Of a stretch of 64,000 nucleotides of DNA, positions 44,238-52,800 are shown piece by piece. Every line of letters begins with the position of its first letter. Position 1 is the stretch's first letter. The notes beneath the pieces are model-generated. The model saw only the letters and a list, made by a program, of their open reading frames with translations. It did not search any database and was not told where the DNA came from. Source of the stretch: Pedobacter sp. MC2016-24 (GTDB lineage: Bacteria; Bacteroidota; Bacteroidia; Sphingobacteriales; Sphingobacteriaceae); the NCBI RefSeq assembly GCF_015223055.1, contig NZ_JADFBX010000013.1, positions 62,001-126,000 on the forward strand. Direction: 5' to 3'. Made by a program: the position numbers and the translations under genes.

Positions 44238-45398
44238 ATGCCAATATATCATACATTAGGAACCATACCTGCTAAACGCCATACCGTTTTTCGTAAACCA
44301 GATGGCAATTTATACGCAGAAGAACTGGTTTCCACAGAAGGTTTTTCAAGCTTATATTCGCTTGTTTATCACTGCCACCCGCCTACCCTGGTTAAGGAGC
44401 TGGGTGAACCTTATTCTGTTGAGCCGAAAATTGCGAGGGAAAAGCATTTAAAGCATACCAGTTTAATTGGCTTTAACATCAAACCTGAGGACGATTACCT
44501 GAAAAGCCGCAAGCCGGTACTGGTGAACAACGACCTGCACATTTCCCTGGCCGCACCGAGGAAATCTATGACCGATTATTTTTATAAAAACAGTCAGGCA
44601 GATGAAGTGATTTTTATCCATGAGGGATCCGGAACCTTAAAAACAGGTTTTGGTAAACTCCGTTTTGCCTATGGTGATTACCTGGTGGTTCCAAGGGGTA
44701 CAATTTATCAGATGGAATTTGACGATGAGCAAAACCGGTTGTTCATTGTGGAGAGTTTTAGTCCGATCCGTACACCAAAGCGGTACCGGAATGCCTTTGG
44801 ACAATTAGAAGAGCATGCTCCATTTTGCGAAAGGGACATCAGACGCCCGCAAGATCTGGAAACCATTGACGAATATGGAGATTTTAAAGTCCTGATCAAA
44901 AAGCAGGGCATCATGTATCCTTATACCTATGGTACCCATCCTTTTGATTTTGTAGGCTGGGATGGTTTTCATTACCCATGGGCATTTTCGATCCATGATT
45001 TTGAACCGATTACCGGGCGTTTGCACCAGCCGCCTCCCGTACACCAGACTTTTGAAGGGCACAATTTTGTGATCTGCTCTTTTGTACCACGTAAATACGA
45101 TTACCACCCGCTGTCTATTCCGGCGCCATATAACCACAGCAATGTGGATAGTGATGAAGTGCTTTACTATGTAGATGGCGATTTTATGAGCAGGAAAAGT
45201 GTGGTAAAAGGTCAGATTACGCTACATCCGGGTGGTATTCCACACGGGCCACATCCAGGCACTGTTGAAAAATCAATTGGCAAAGAAAGTACGGAAGAGC
45301 TGGCAGTGATGATTGATCCTTTCAGGCCATTGATGCTGACAGAGGACGCCATTGCGATTGAAGATGAAAGCTATTTTAAGAGCTGGGCACAAAAATAA
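44238..45398 (+). CDS. hmgA: Homogentisate 1,2-dioxygenase
   Basis: Iron-dependent ring-cleavage enzyme opening homogentisate to maleylacetoacetate. The 386-residue protein has E-V-I-F-I-H-E-G-S-G, the active-site helix Y-P-W-A-F-S-I-H-D-F-E-P and the C-terminal H-P-G-G-I-P-H-G-P-H-P-G, where the iron-binding His/Glu residues lie. ATG at 44238 is chosen since an upstream in-frame start adds only 13 codons. It precedes hppD by 70 bp and has a palindromic operator candidate upstream. Confidence 0.93.
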   Translation: MPIYHTLGTIPAKRHTVFRKPDGNLYAEELVSTEGFSSLYSLVYHCHPPTLVKELGEPYSVEPKIAREKHLKHTSLIGFNIKPEDDYLKSRKPVLVNNDLHISLAAPRKSMTDYFYKNSQADEVIFIHEGSGTLKTGFGKLRFAYGDYLVVPRGTIYQMEFDDEQNRLFIVESFSPIRTPKRYRNAFGQLEEHAPFCERDIRRPQDLETIDEYGDFKVLIKKQGIMYPYTYGTHPFDFVGWDGFHYPWAFSIHDFEPITGRLHQPPPVHQTFEGHNFVICSFVPRKYDYHPLSIPAPYNHSNVDSDEVLYYVDGDFMSRKSVVKGQITLHPGGIPHGPHPGTVEKSIGKESTEELAVMIDPFRPLMLTEDAIAIEDESYFKSWAQK

Positions 45399-45468
45399 AA
45401 AAACGGTCAGTCTAACTAGCTGATCGGTAAGTATAAAAACTAACTTATTATTAAATAAAAAAACAAAA

Positions 45469-46599
45469 ATGTCAACTCAAACATTTGCAGAAAAAATTGC
45501 TAAAGCGCAGGATTTTCTTCCGATTAACGGAACTGATTACATCGAGTTTTATGTAGGAAATGCCAAACAGGCAGCGCATTATTACAAAACCGCCTTTGGC
45601 TTTCAATCATTGGCTTATGCTGGTCCAGAAACTGGTATTCGCGACCGTGCATCTTATGTTCTGAAGCAAGGAAAAATCAGATTGGTATTGACCACCGCTT
45701 TGAAATCTGAGCATCCGATTTCGGAACATGTGAAGCTTCATGGTGACGGGGTAAAGGTATTGGCTTTATGGGTTGATGATGCCTATAGTGCTTTTGAGGA
45801 AACTACTGCGCGGGGTGCAAAGCCGTATATGGAGCCTGTAACGAAGACGGACGAGCATGGTGAAATCCGCATGTCGGGCATTTACACTTATGGCGAAACG
45901 GTACACATGTTTATTGAACGCAAAAACTACAATGGCACATTTTTACCAGGCTATATCGATTGGAAAAGCGATTATAACCCTGCAGAGACCGGTTTATTAT
46001 ACATTGACCATTGTGTGGGTAATGTGGGCTGGAACCGGATGAATGAGACTGTACAGTGGTATGAGGACGTGATGGGTTTTGTAAACATCCTTTCTTTTGA
46101 TGACAAACAGATCAATACAGAATATTCGGCATTGATGAGTAAGGTAATGAGCAACGGGAATGGCTTTTCGAAATTCCCGATCAATGAGCCTGCTGAAGGC
46201 AAGAAAAAGTCGCAGATTGAAGAGTACTTAGAATTTTACGAAGGCGAAGGGGTGCAACACATTGCTGTAGCGACAAAAGATATTTTGACGACAGTGAAGG
46301 AATTAAAAGCTCGAGGGGTTGAGTTTTTAAGTGCACCCCCGGAAGCCTATTACAATATGATGCCTGAGCGTGTGGGTGAAATAGATGAAGAAATTGCTCA
46401 GCTTAAAGAACTGGGAATTTTAGTGGATTGTGACGAAGAGGGCTATCTGTTACAAATTTTCACCAAACCGGTAGAAGACCGTCCTACCCTATTTTTCGAA
46501 ATTATTGAGCGTAAAGGTGCCCAGTCTTTCGGGGCCGGCAATTTCAAAGCTTTATTTGAGTCCTTAGAACGCGAACAAGAGCTAAGAGGGAATTTATAA
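45469..46599 (+). CDS. hppD: 4-hydroxyphenylpyruvate dioxygenase
   Basis: Non-heme iron enzyme converting 4-hydroxyphenylpyruvate to homogentisate. The 376 residues form two VOC-type halves; iron ligands lie in D-H-C-V-G-N-V, H-I-A-V-A-T and F-F-E-I-I-E-R. Together with hmgA and the fahA-like gene it gives most of the tyrosine-to-fumarate route. A maleylacetoacetate isomerase is not present in the window. Followed by a strong terminator. Confidence 0.94.
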   Translation: MSTQTFAEKIAKAQDFLPINGTDYIEFYVGNAKQAAHYYKTAFGFQSLAYAGPETGIRDRASYVLKQGKIRLVLTTALKSEHPISEHVKLHGDGVKVLALWVDDAYSAFEETTARGAKPYMEPVTKTDEHGEIRMSGIYTYGETVHMFIERKNYNGTFLPGYIDWKSDYNPAETGLLYIDHCVGNVGWNRMNETVQWYEDVMGFVNILSFDDKQINTEYSALMSKVMSNGNGFSKFPINEPAEGKKKSQIEEYLEFYEGEGVQHIAVATKDILTTVKELKARGVEFLSAPPEAYYNMMPERVGEIDEEIAQLKELGILVDCDEEGYLLQIFTKPVEDRPTLFFEIIERKGAQSFGAGNFKALFESLEREQELRGNL

Positions 46600-46626
46600 T
46601 ACCCCTCTTATTCATTCAAAAACGGG

Positions 46627-46657
46627 GCGGGCATTCCAGTGGGATGTCCGCTTTTTT
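46627..46657 (+). terminator. Terminator of the hmgA-hppD unit
   Basis: Arms 46627-46634 and 46644-46651 pair with one G-U pair, loop of nine bases, followed by six T (46652-46657). Confidence 0.8.
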
Positions 46658-46712
46658 ATGCACAACACATCAGGAGTTAAAAAAAATAGTTATTTTCGGG
46701 CTTTAAGGCAAT

Positions 46713-47651
46713 ATGCGGGGCATGGAAATCAACTTACTAAATACAACAAAGCTTTTCTTTACCCGTTTTTCTGCGGCATTTAAATTATTTCAAAAAAATG
46801 ACCCGCTACGCCTGGCAGGCGCCACGGCTTTTTTTACCAATTTCGCATTACCACCCATATTGTTGATTCTGATCCGGCTTTTTGGCTTTTTCATCGACCG
46901 GAAAGAACTTGCCAAACGCATTTTTGAGCGCCTGGCAAGTATACTGGACGACGGAAGTACACTTCAGGTGAGGCAAACGCTCAGGAACATCCGGGGAATC
47001 GATCAGCATTGGTATGCAACCTTAATCAGCTTTGCTTTCTTCCTGTTCGTGGCCACCACCCTTTTTAGCGTGATTAAAAATTCAATGGACCAGATTTGGT
47101 CAATTGGCATTAAAGCACACTCCGGATTTCTGTTTAAAATGAAACTGAGGGCACGTTCGTTTGTCATTATTTTACTTGCAGGAATTTTGTTTTTTGTTGG
47201 TCTGCTGACTGACAGTGTTCAGGCTTTTATTGGTGCCTATTTAAATACTGCGTCGCCTACTTTCGGCCGGATATTTTTATCTGTACTCAACCAGCTGCTG
47301 TTCATCGCTATTGTAACCGTCTGGTTTTCTGTTTTATTCCGTTTTTTAACCAATGGGCGTCCTACCTGGAAAGCTTCTATCCACGGCGGGCTGCTTACAG
47401 GGATACTTTTTACGGTAGGAAAATACATCCTCCGCATCATGCTTCCATTGAGTGGCATTGGTAGCGTATACGGAACCTCTGGATCAATTGTACTGATCAT
47501 GCTTTTTGTATTTTACTCTTCGTTCATCTTTTATTTCGGGGCTTGTTATGTAAAAATACTGAGTGACGACAAAGACACCCCAATACGCCCCATTAAAGGA
47601 GCATTTCATTACGAAATAAAAGAAGTAACCAAGAAAAATACCAAGGCTTAG
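46713..47651 (+). CDS. YihY/BrkB family membrane protein
   Basis: A 312-residue integral membrane protein with six hydrophobic segments and the family features A-G-A-T-A-F-F near 29 and S-S-F-I-F-Y-F-G-A near 275. Family members have been called ribonuclease BN-like or transporter-like, but the real function is uncertain. ATG at 46713 is used; ATG at 46722 is an alternative. It overlaps the convergent small gene by 4 bp. Confidence 0.85.
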   Translation: MRGMEINLLNTTKLFFTRFSAAFKLFQKNDPLRLAGATAFFTNFALPPILLILIRLFGFFIDRKELAKRIFERLASILDDGSTLQVRQTLRNIRGIDQHWYATLISFAFFLFVATTLFSVIKNSMDQIWSIGIKAHSGFLFKMKLRARSFVIILLAGILFFVGLLTDSVQAFIGAYLNTASPTFGRIFLSVLNQLLFIAIVTVWFSVLFRFLTNGRPTWKASIHGGLLTGILFTVGKYILRIMLPLSGIGSVYGTSGSIVLIMLFVFYSSFIFYFGACYVKILSDDKDTPIRPIKGAFHYEIKEVTKKNTKA

Positions 47652-47920
47652 TGGATGGCAACCTGCTCAAACCCCTGCATTTCGAACACCGCAAGCTTAT
47701 TTAAAATGTTGTAGTGTAAGGTGCCAAAAAAGTTAACAATGCCATCTTTATTTTTACCCTCAATGCAAATACTTTCCTTTACGATATCCTGATGTTTCAA
47801 ATACTGGTCAGACAAGATCATGTCTTCATCCTGGATTTTTACATCATCTGCATTGATTGAAAACTGTTTTAATAGCTCAGCGAAGCTATTTCCATTTAAT
47901 AATAACTCTTTTAGTTTCAT
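47648..47920 (-). CDS. Hypothetical protein
   Basis: A 90-residue soluble protein, not recognised; mixed charged helices and a short hydrophobic strand (I-V-N-F-F-G-T-L). No signal peptide or motif is seen. It is downstream of an outer membrane protein gene, with that gene's terminator between, so it may have its own promoter. Confidence 0.6.
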   Translation of the reverse strand: MKLKELLLNGNSFAELLKQFSINADDVKIQDEDMILSDQYLKHQDIVKESICIEGKNKDGIVNFFGTLHYNILNKLAVFEMQGFEQVAIH

Positions 47921-47970
47921 AGCCGTATTAAATTAAGTTTAGGGGATTTGGCAAGATCAAAATTAAAGCC

Positions 47971-48005
47971 AAAAAGAAAGGGTAAACAGCTAATGTTTAC
48001 CCTTT
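47971..48005 (-). terminator. Terminator of the outer membrane protein gene
   Basis: Perfect 12-bp arms 47977-47988 and 47994-48005 with a five-base loop; on the minus strand followed by a T-rich run with one interruption. It lies 29 bp after the stop at 48034. Confidence 0.85.
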
Positions 48006-48033
48006 TACACATAATGTGGAAAACTTTTTCTTG

Positions 48034-48621
48034 CTAGAACAATCTGTAGGCAAGTCCGAAAGTGAACAAACCTAATTTGGTATCGTCATAACCGTCTTTT
48101 CCGATCTTGGAAAGACCAGCTTCATATCTTAAATCCAATCCCAATTTACCAACGTCTAAACCAGCACCAAACTGCCATGCAAATGACTGTCCTTTGAAAT
48201 TTCCGTTGAAAACGTTACCAACTGCTGTTTTTACAGTTTGTTTATCATCTACAATAAAGGACACTACCGGACCTGTATTTAAACGAAGGCCAACACCAGC
48301 AGCACCAATTTTAGTACCGACTAAAACAGGTACATCAACACTGGTAAATTTAACATCAGCTTTATCACCACTCGATGTTTTCAAGGTTGTATTTTTACCG
48401 CTGATGTATAGCTCAGGTTGTAAATGTATCCCTGCAGCACCTATGCGCGCCCATAAACCTGCGTAATAACCGGCTCTATTGTCGCTGCTAAAAGTATTTT
48501 CGGTACTCAGTTTTGACAAGTTGGCACCACCTTTAATACCCAATTGGAAGCTTGGTAATGCCTGACTAAAACCAGCTACACTGAAGGAGAGCAATAATGC
48601 AGAAAGGATTATTTTTTTCAT
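48034..48621 (-). CDS. Outer membrane beta-barrel protein (PorT-like family)
   Basis: A 195-residue secreted protein: signal peptide 1-19 (ending G-F-S-Q), then G-I-K-G-G-A-N-L-S-K-L, the hallmark opening of the PorT/porin family of Bacteroidota, and alternating barrel strands ending F-G-L-A-Y-R-L-F. Role is unknown; it is not PorT itself with any certainty. Confidence 0.82.
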   Translation of the reverse strand: MKKIILSALLLSFSVAGFSQALPSFQLGIKGGANLSKLSTENTFSSDNRAGYYAGLWARIGAAGIHLQPELYISGKNTTLKTSSGDKADVKFTSVDVPVLVGTKIGAAGVGLRLNTGPVVSFIVDDKQTVKTAVGNVFNGNFKGQSFAWQFGAGLDVGKLGLDLRYEAGLSKIGKDGYDDTKLGLFTFGLAYRLF

Positions 48622-48764
48622 ACGATAGTAAATGAGTGTTTTTTATTTTCAATTATTTACGTAAAACTAAGAATATTTTCAATTCAAAACTAAATTATGT
48701 AGTTTTATCTTTATAACCAACACTATTCCTAAACGCTCCAGCTATTTGGCTAATCTTTTTGTAA

Positions 48765-50534
48765 ATGGACTTCATATTTAACCCTTACGCCATTACATTA
48801 ATTTTTTGCAGCACCATTACTATTTTTTTTTCGGCACGACTTCTTGGTAGAAAAGGGGAAGCCGTCAGGTGGTTCGGTTTCATGCTCCTGTCGAATGCAC
48901 TCTGGTCTATGGCCTATGGTTTTGAACTGGCCAGCCAGAATCTGGAACAGATCAAATTCCTGATCAGGGTAGAATATGTTGGCATCACCACGCTTCCGCT
49001 TTATTGGTTTCTTTTCTGTTTACAATTGTCGGGAAAGGAATGCTGGTATAAGAAAAAGCGAAATATCGCTGTATTGATCGTCGTAACCGTGCTCACGAAT
49101 GTGATGGTGTGGACAAACGACTATCACCATCTTCACTATAAAAGTCTGACCCTGGACACTTCGGGCGATTTTCCCATGGTACATATTGTACGTGGGGTCT
49201 GGTACCAGCTGTTTACCCTTTATTTCTATCTGATGCTGGCTATGGGCAGTTACTTATTGCTGATGCGCATGCGCAAATCAGACCAGGTATATAGAAAACA
49301 AAACTTCACCATTCTCTTTGCAGCACTCATTCCATGGCTATCCAACCTTGCTTATTTATTGGGTTTCAGGCCGCTTAAAAATTTGGACCTCACACCATTT
49401 GCTTTTATTGTGACGCTAATTTTAACTGGCCTGGCGATATATAGGTTCAGGCTTTTTGACATTTTACCTGTAGCCAGGGAAAAGGTTCTGGACTTAATTC
49501 AGGACAGTTACCTGGTTATCGATGGAAAAAACAGGGTACTTGATTACAATCAATCGTTCAAGAAATACCTGGTCGACTACCAGGGTAAGAAGCTGATCGG
49601 CATGGAAATGCAGACCTTATTTCCTGAACAGGACGGGTTAATGAATTTCCTGAAAAACCACCAATCGGGTAAAACAGAACTAACCATCAAAACATCTATG
49701 GGCTTCTATGAGCTGGAGGCGGAGGTCATGCATTTAAATGAGAACCAGCTAAACAATGAAGTAACTGTAATTAAATTGCAGGATCTGACGAACCTGAAAC
49801 AGGAAGCGCTGAAATCAAAACTGCAGACTGAAGAGCTTGGCAAACTGAATCAGCTAAAAGACAAGATCTTTTCTATCATTGCCCATGATGTAAGAGGCCC
49901 CCTTGTCAATTTGTCTGAAGTGTTAAAAATGGTTTCAAATGACACGATCAGTCTGGAAGAAATTAAACAAATTGCCCCGATCCTGGGTAAGGATATCTTA
50001 TATACGACAGATCTTTTAGAGAATATTTTGCATTGGTCCCGAAGTCAGCTTAAAGGCTATGGCATCAACAAGGTGGTATTCGACTTAAGAAACATGATTT
50101 TAAACGAGGTAAACTACCATTTACCCTCTGCAACATCCAAGCACATCCATATCATCCACGATGTTTTTCCGGGGCTCATGGTATATGCGGACATGATTAT
50201 GATTCAGATTGTGGTCAGGAACTTATTGAACAATGCCATTAAATTTTGTAGTGAAGGATGTGAAATTCACATTACAGCGGTATATAAACCTGAAGGGATG
50301 ATTATGCTTTGTATTGCTGACAATGGCATTGGCATATCAAAACCTGCATTAGAGAAACTATTCACGGGCCTGAATAACTCTACCCGAGGAACCATGAATG
50401 AAAAAGGAACTGGCCTGGGCTTACAGGTATGCAAAGATTTTATGGAGCGAAATAATGGTCAGATCTGGGCCGAAAGTGAGGAAGGCAAAGGAGCCAGCTT
50501 CTATCTGACATTACCTATTGGCTTTAAGGTTTAA
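48765..50534 (+). CDS. 7TM sensor histidine kinase with PAS domain
   Basis: Membrane kinase of 589 residues. Seven hydrophobic segments fill the first ~220 residues (histidine kinase N-terminal 7TM region), then a PAS-like domain, then a dimerisation helix with H374 in I-A-H-D-V-R-G-P-L, and ATP-binding motifs R-N-L-L-N-N-A-I-K-F, D-N-G-I-G-I-S and G-T-G-L-G-L. No response regulator is adjacent, so it is an orphan. The signal is unknown. Confidence 0.92.
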   Translation: MDFIFNPYAITLIFCSTITIFFSARLLGRKGEAVRWFGFMLLSNALWSMAYGFELASQNLEQIKFLIRVEYVGITTLPLYWFLFCLQLSGKECWYKKKRNIAVLIVVTVLTNVMVWTNDYHHLHYKSLTLDTSGDFPMVHIVRGVWYQLFTLYFYLMLAMGSYLLLMRMRKSDQVYRKQNFTILFAALIPWLSNLAYLLGFRPLKNLDLTPFAFIVTLILTGLAIYRFRLFDILPVAREKVLDLIQDSYLVIDGKNRVLDYNQSFKKYLVDYQGKKLIGMEMQTLFPEQDGLMNFLKNHQSGKTELTIKTSMGFYELEAEVMHLNENQLNNEVTVIKLQDLTNLKQEALKSKLQTEELGKLNQLKDKIFSIIAHDVRGPLVNLSEVLKMVSNDTISLEEIKQIAPILGKDILYTTDLLENILHWSRSQLKGYGINKVVFDLRNMILNEVNYHLPSATSKHIHIIHDVFPGLMVYADMIMIQIVVRNLLNNAIKFCSEGCEIHITAVYKPEGMIMLCIADNGIGISKPALEKLFTGLNNSTRGTMNEKGTGLGLQVCKDFMERNNGQIWAESEEGKGASFYLTLPIGFKV

Positions 50535-50565
50535 AAAAACAGGACCGCATTCATGATACGGTCCT
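50533..50565 (-). terminator. Terminator between convergent genes
   Basis: Arms 50541-50550 and 50556-50565 pair with one G-U pair and a five-base loop. The A7 tract on the left gives a T-run for the minus-strand gene at 50579; it may also stop the kinase transcript. Confidence 0.75.
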
Positions 50566-50578
50566 ATGATTTTAGCTA

Positions 50579-50878
50579 TTAATGTCCGGTAGCCTCATTG
50601 ATGCTCTGTTGTTCTTTCAGCGCATCCACATTGTTTTTGTTTCCAAAATTCTGAGTTTTATCAGCGAAGTAATCCAGAATGGTTACAATGGTATCTAAAT
50701 TATCTGATACCCTTTGATGCATATCCGGGAGATCTTTTTCTAATTTTTTATCCCCCAGTTCTATATTATCAACTTCTATTTTCCCTATTTTTTGAATAAT
50801 TGCTTGTTGCGAGTGTTGTAAGTCTTCTAGTTCTCTTACAATTTTCTCCATCAATTCAAACTTCTTTAAAGTATCCAT
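50579..50878 (-). CDS. Hypothetical coiled-coil protein
   Basis: A 99-residue protein, highly charged and predicted helical throughout, with heptad-like spacing (M-E-K-I-V-R-E-L-E-D-L, then V-D-N-I-E-L-G-D-K-K-L). No signal or membrane segment. Function unknown; family not recognised. Confidence 0.65.
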   Translation of the reverse strand: MDTLKKFELMEKIVRELEDLQHSQQAIIQKIGKIEVDNIELGDKKLEKDLPDMHQRVSDNLDTIVTILDYFADKTQNFGNKNNVDALKEQQSINEATGH

Positions 50879-50999
50879 ATGCGTTTATTGTTAATATTTA
50901 ACGTTATATATCTATTGTAATAACCAATTACCCTGCCAGTATGTTTTTTTTTATTTCCAGGCGAGTCTGTTGCCAGTCAGATTTTGGAAAAAAAGCAAT

Positions 51000-51007
51000 T
51001 AGATTTG
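51000..51007 (+). promoter_or_regulatory. Possible -7 box of the TPR gene
   Basis: TAGATTTG fits TAnnTTTG and lies 47 bp before the ATG at 51055. No -33 TTG at the usual spacing. Confidence 0.35.
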
Positions 51008-51054
51008 TAAAGCAGTACAATACCTAATACTTTAGTTTAAAATTAAGATAGATC

Positions 51055-52200
51055 ATGAAGCAGCTGTTCGTTTTTTTCGCCATTTTATTTAGTTGTCAAT
51101 TGGGCATCGCTCAATCTAAATCGGGTATTGACCGGGAGAAATTATTGGATTATTACCAGAGTCAGCGTTATGCCGAAGCCGCAGCTTATTTGCAAAGTTA
51201 TTATAAGGAAGATACCCAGGATGTTAAAGCACTTTCTCAAATGGCGTACGCGAATATTATGGCCGGGAAATTAGCAGAAGCAGAAAAGTATTATATAACA
51301 CTCAATACCTTACAGCCCAACAATATCCCTACATTATTTAGCCTGGCCGGCATCAGCTCGAGGAGAGGAAATGTGGAAAAGGCAAAAATCTATTATCTGG
51401 AAGTACTGAAAAATGACAGCACCAGCTTCAGTGCATACAAACAACTGGCAGACCTGGACCGGGAAGGAATCAGCCTGGTACGCAATCATTACCTGGAAAA
51501 GGCAAATGCATTGATGCCAGCGGATGCAGATGTCGCTTTTGACCTGTGTGAAGTTTATTTTAAGATGAACTTTTTTGACAAAGCCAAACTGGTATTGGAA
51601 CCAGCCTTGGCGGCAGACAGCAGCAACCTAAAGCTGTTAAAAATGAAGATGCCCATCAGTATGGCTGGCAGAAATTATCCTGAGGCTATTAAGACAGGGC
51701 ATTTGCTGTTAAATTATGGAGACAGCTCGACATTTGTATTGAACAACCTGGCCAAAAGTTATTTCCTTTCTTTAGATTATCCAAATGCATTAAAGTACTT
51801 TCTGATCATTAAGGACAAAGCTTTTGACAATGAGGGTTTGTATTATCACATCGGCTTAAGCTACCGGGGTGTAAAAGACTTTAAAAATGCGATTCCCTAC
51901 CTTGAAAAAGCCATTAAGGAGGGGATCTCGCCAAAGATTGCAACCTATTACGGTCTCTTAGGTGATTCGTATGAAGGCGTTAATCAAAATGAGACTGCAA
52001 ATAAAGCTTATAAGAAAGGCCTCCAGTTTGAAAACAATGGAAGCCTGCTCTATAATATTGCCTTGGTGTATGAAACCAAGCTTAATGACAAAAAGAATGC
52101 GGTTAATTATTACGATCAATACCTGAAGACCATAAACCCTAAAGAACAGCCTAAGCTCATTTCTTTTATTAAAAACAAAATTGAGGAGCTTAAAAAGTAA
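51055..52200 (+). CDS. Secreted tetratricopeptide repeat protein
   Basis: A 381-residue protein with a signal peptide (about 1-20, ending G-I-A-Q) and about nine TPR units with the usual A-x-x-Y/F-x-x-A-L pattern (for example Y-P-N-A-L-K-Y-F and A-I-P-Y-L-E-K-A-I). It is likely a periplasmic protein-interaction scaffold. No partner gene is obvious; its stop lies 1 bp from the convergent ribE stop. Confidence 0.85.
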   Translation: MKQLFVFFAILFSCQLGIAQSKSGIDREKLLDYYQSQRYAEAAAYLQSYYKEDTQDVKALSQMAYANIMAGKLAEAEKYYITLNTLQPNNIPTLFSLAGISSRRGNVEKAKIYYLEVLKNDSTSFSAYKQLADLDREGISLVRNHYLEKANALMPADADVAFDLCEVYFKMNFFDKAKLVLEPALAADSSNLKLLKMKMPISMAGRNYPEAIKTGHLLLNYGDSSTFVLNNLAKSYFLSLDYPNALKYFLIIKDKAFDNEGLYYHIGLSYRGVKDFKNAIPYLEKAIKEGISPKIATYYGLLGDSYEGVNQNETANKAYKKGLQFENNGSLLYNIALVYETKLNDKKNAVNYYDQYLKTINPKEQPKLISFIKNKIEELKK

Positions 52201-52201
52201 T

Positions 52202-52786
52202 TTACTTTTGAATCAACCGGGCAACGTACTTGCCAATGATGTCAAATTCTATGTTGACGGTATCTCCGACCTCAACCTCATGAAGGTTGGTGTGTTCGAA
52301 AGTATAAGGAATAATAAATACAGAAAACTGATCTGCAGCAGAATTCACCACAGTTAAACTGATTCCGTTGACGCACACTGATCCCTTTTCAACCGTAACA
52401 TTGCCGTTTGAGGCATCGTATTGAAAGCGGTACTCCCAGCTGCCATCCAACTCCTCACGCTTGATGCAGACCGCAGTCTGGTCGACATGGCCTTGCACAA
52501 TATGTCCGTCCAGACGCCCGTTCATTTGCATACAACGTTCCAGATTAACCTTACTCCCCTTTTTAAGGAATTGCATATTGGTCTTTTCCAGGGTTTCCTG
52601 TATGGCAGTTACGGTATGTGTATCTTCATTTAAAGCAACCACAGTCAAACAAACGCCGTTGTGCGCAACACTCTGGTCAATTTTTAAATCTTTGCTAATG
52701 GCGGATTGTATGGTAAAATGAAGGTTTGTTCCTTCAGCACGTATATCTTTGATCTCTCCTGGTGTTTCTATAATTCCTGTAAACAT
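52202..52786 (-). CDS. ribE: Riboflavin synthase (alpha subunit)
   Basis: Dismutates two 6,7-dimethyl-8-ribityllumazine molecules to riboflavin. The 194 residues carry two repeats of the lumazine-binding fold: M-F-T-G-I-I-E at the start, N-G-V-C-L-T-V-V and G-H-I-V-Q-G-H-V-D in the first half, and N-G-I-S-L-T-V-V in the second. It lies 14 bp downstream of the biotin carboxylase gene. Other riboflavin genes are not here. Confidence 0.94.
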   Translation of the reverse strand: MFTGIIETPGEIKDIRAEGTNLHFTIQSAISKDLKIDQSVAHNGVCLTVVALNEDTHTVTAIQETLEKTNMQFLKKGSKVNLERCMQMNGRLDGHIVQGHVDQTAVCIKREELDGSWEYRFQYDASNGNVTVEKGSVCVNGISLTVVNSAADQFSVFIIPYTFEHTNLHEVEVGDTVNIEFDIIGKYVARLIQK

Positions 52787-52800
52787 AATTTGAATTGGGC

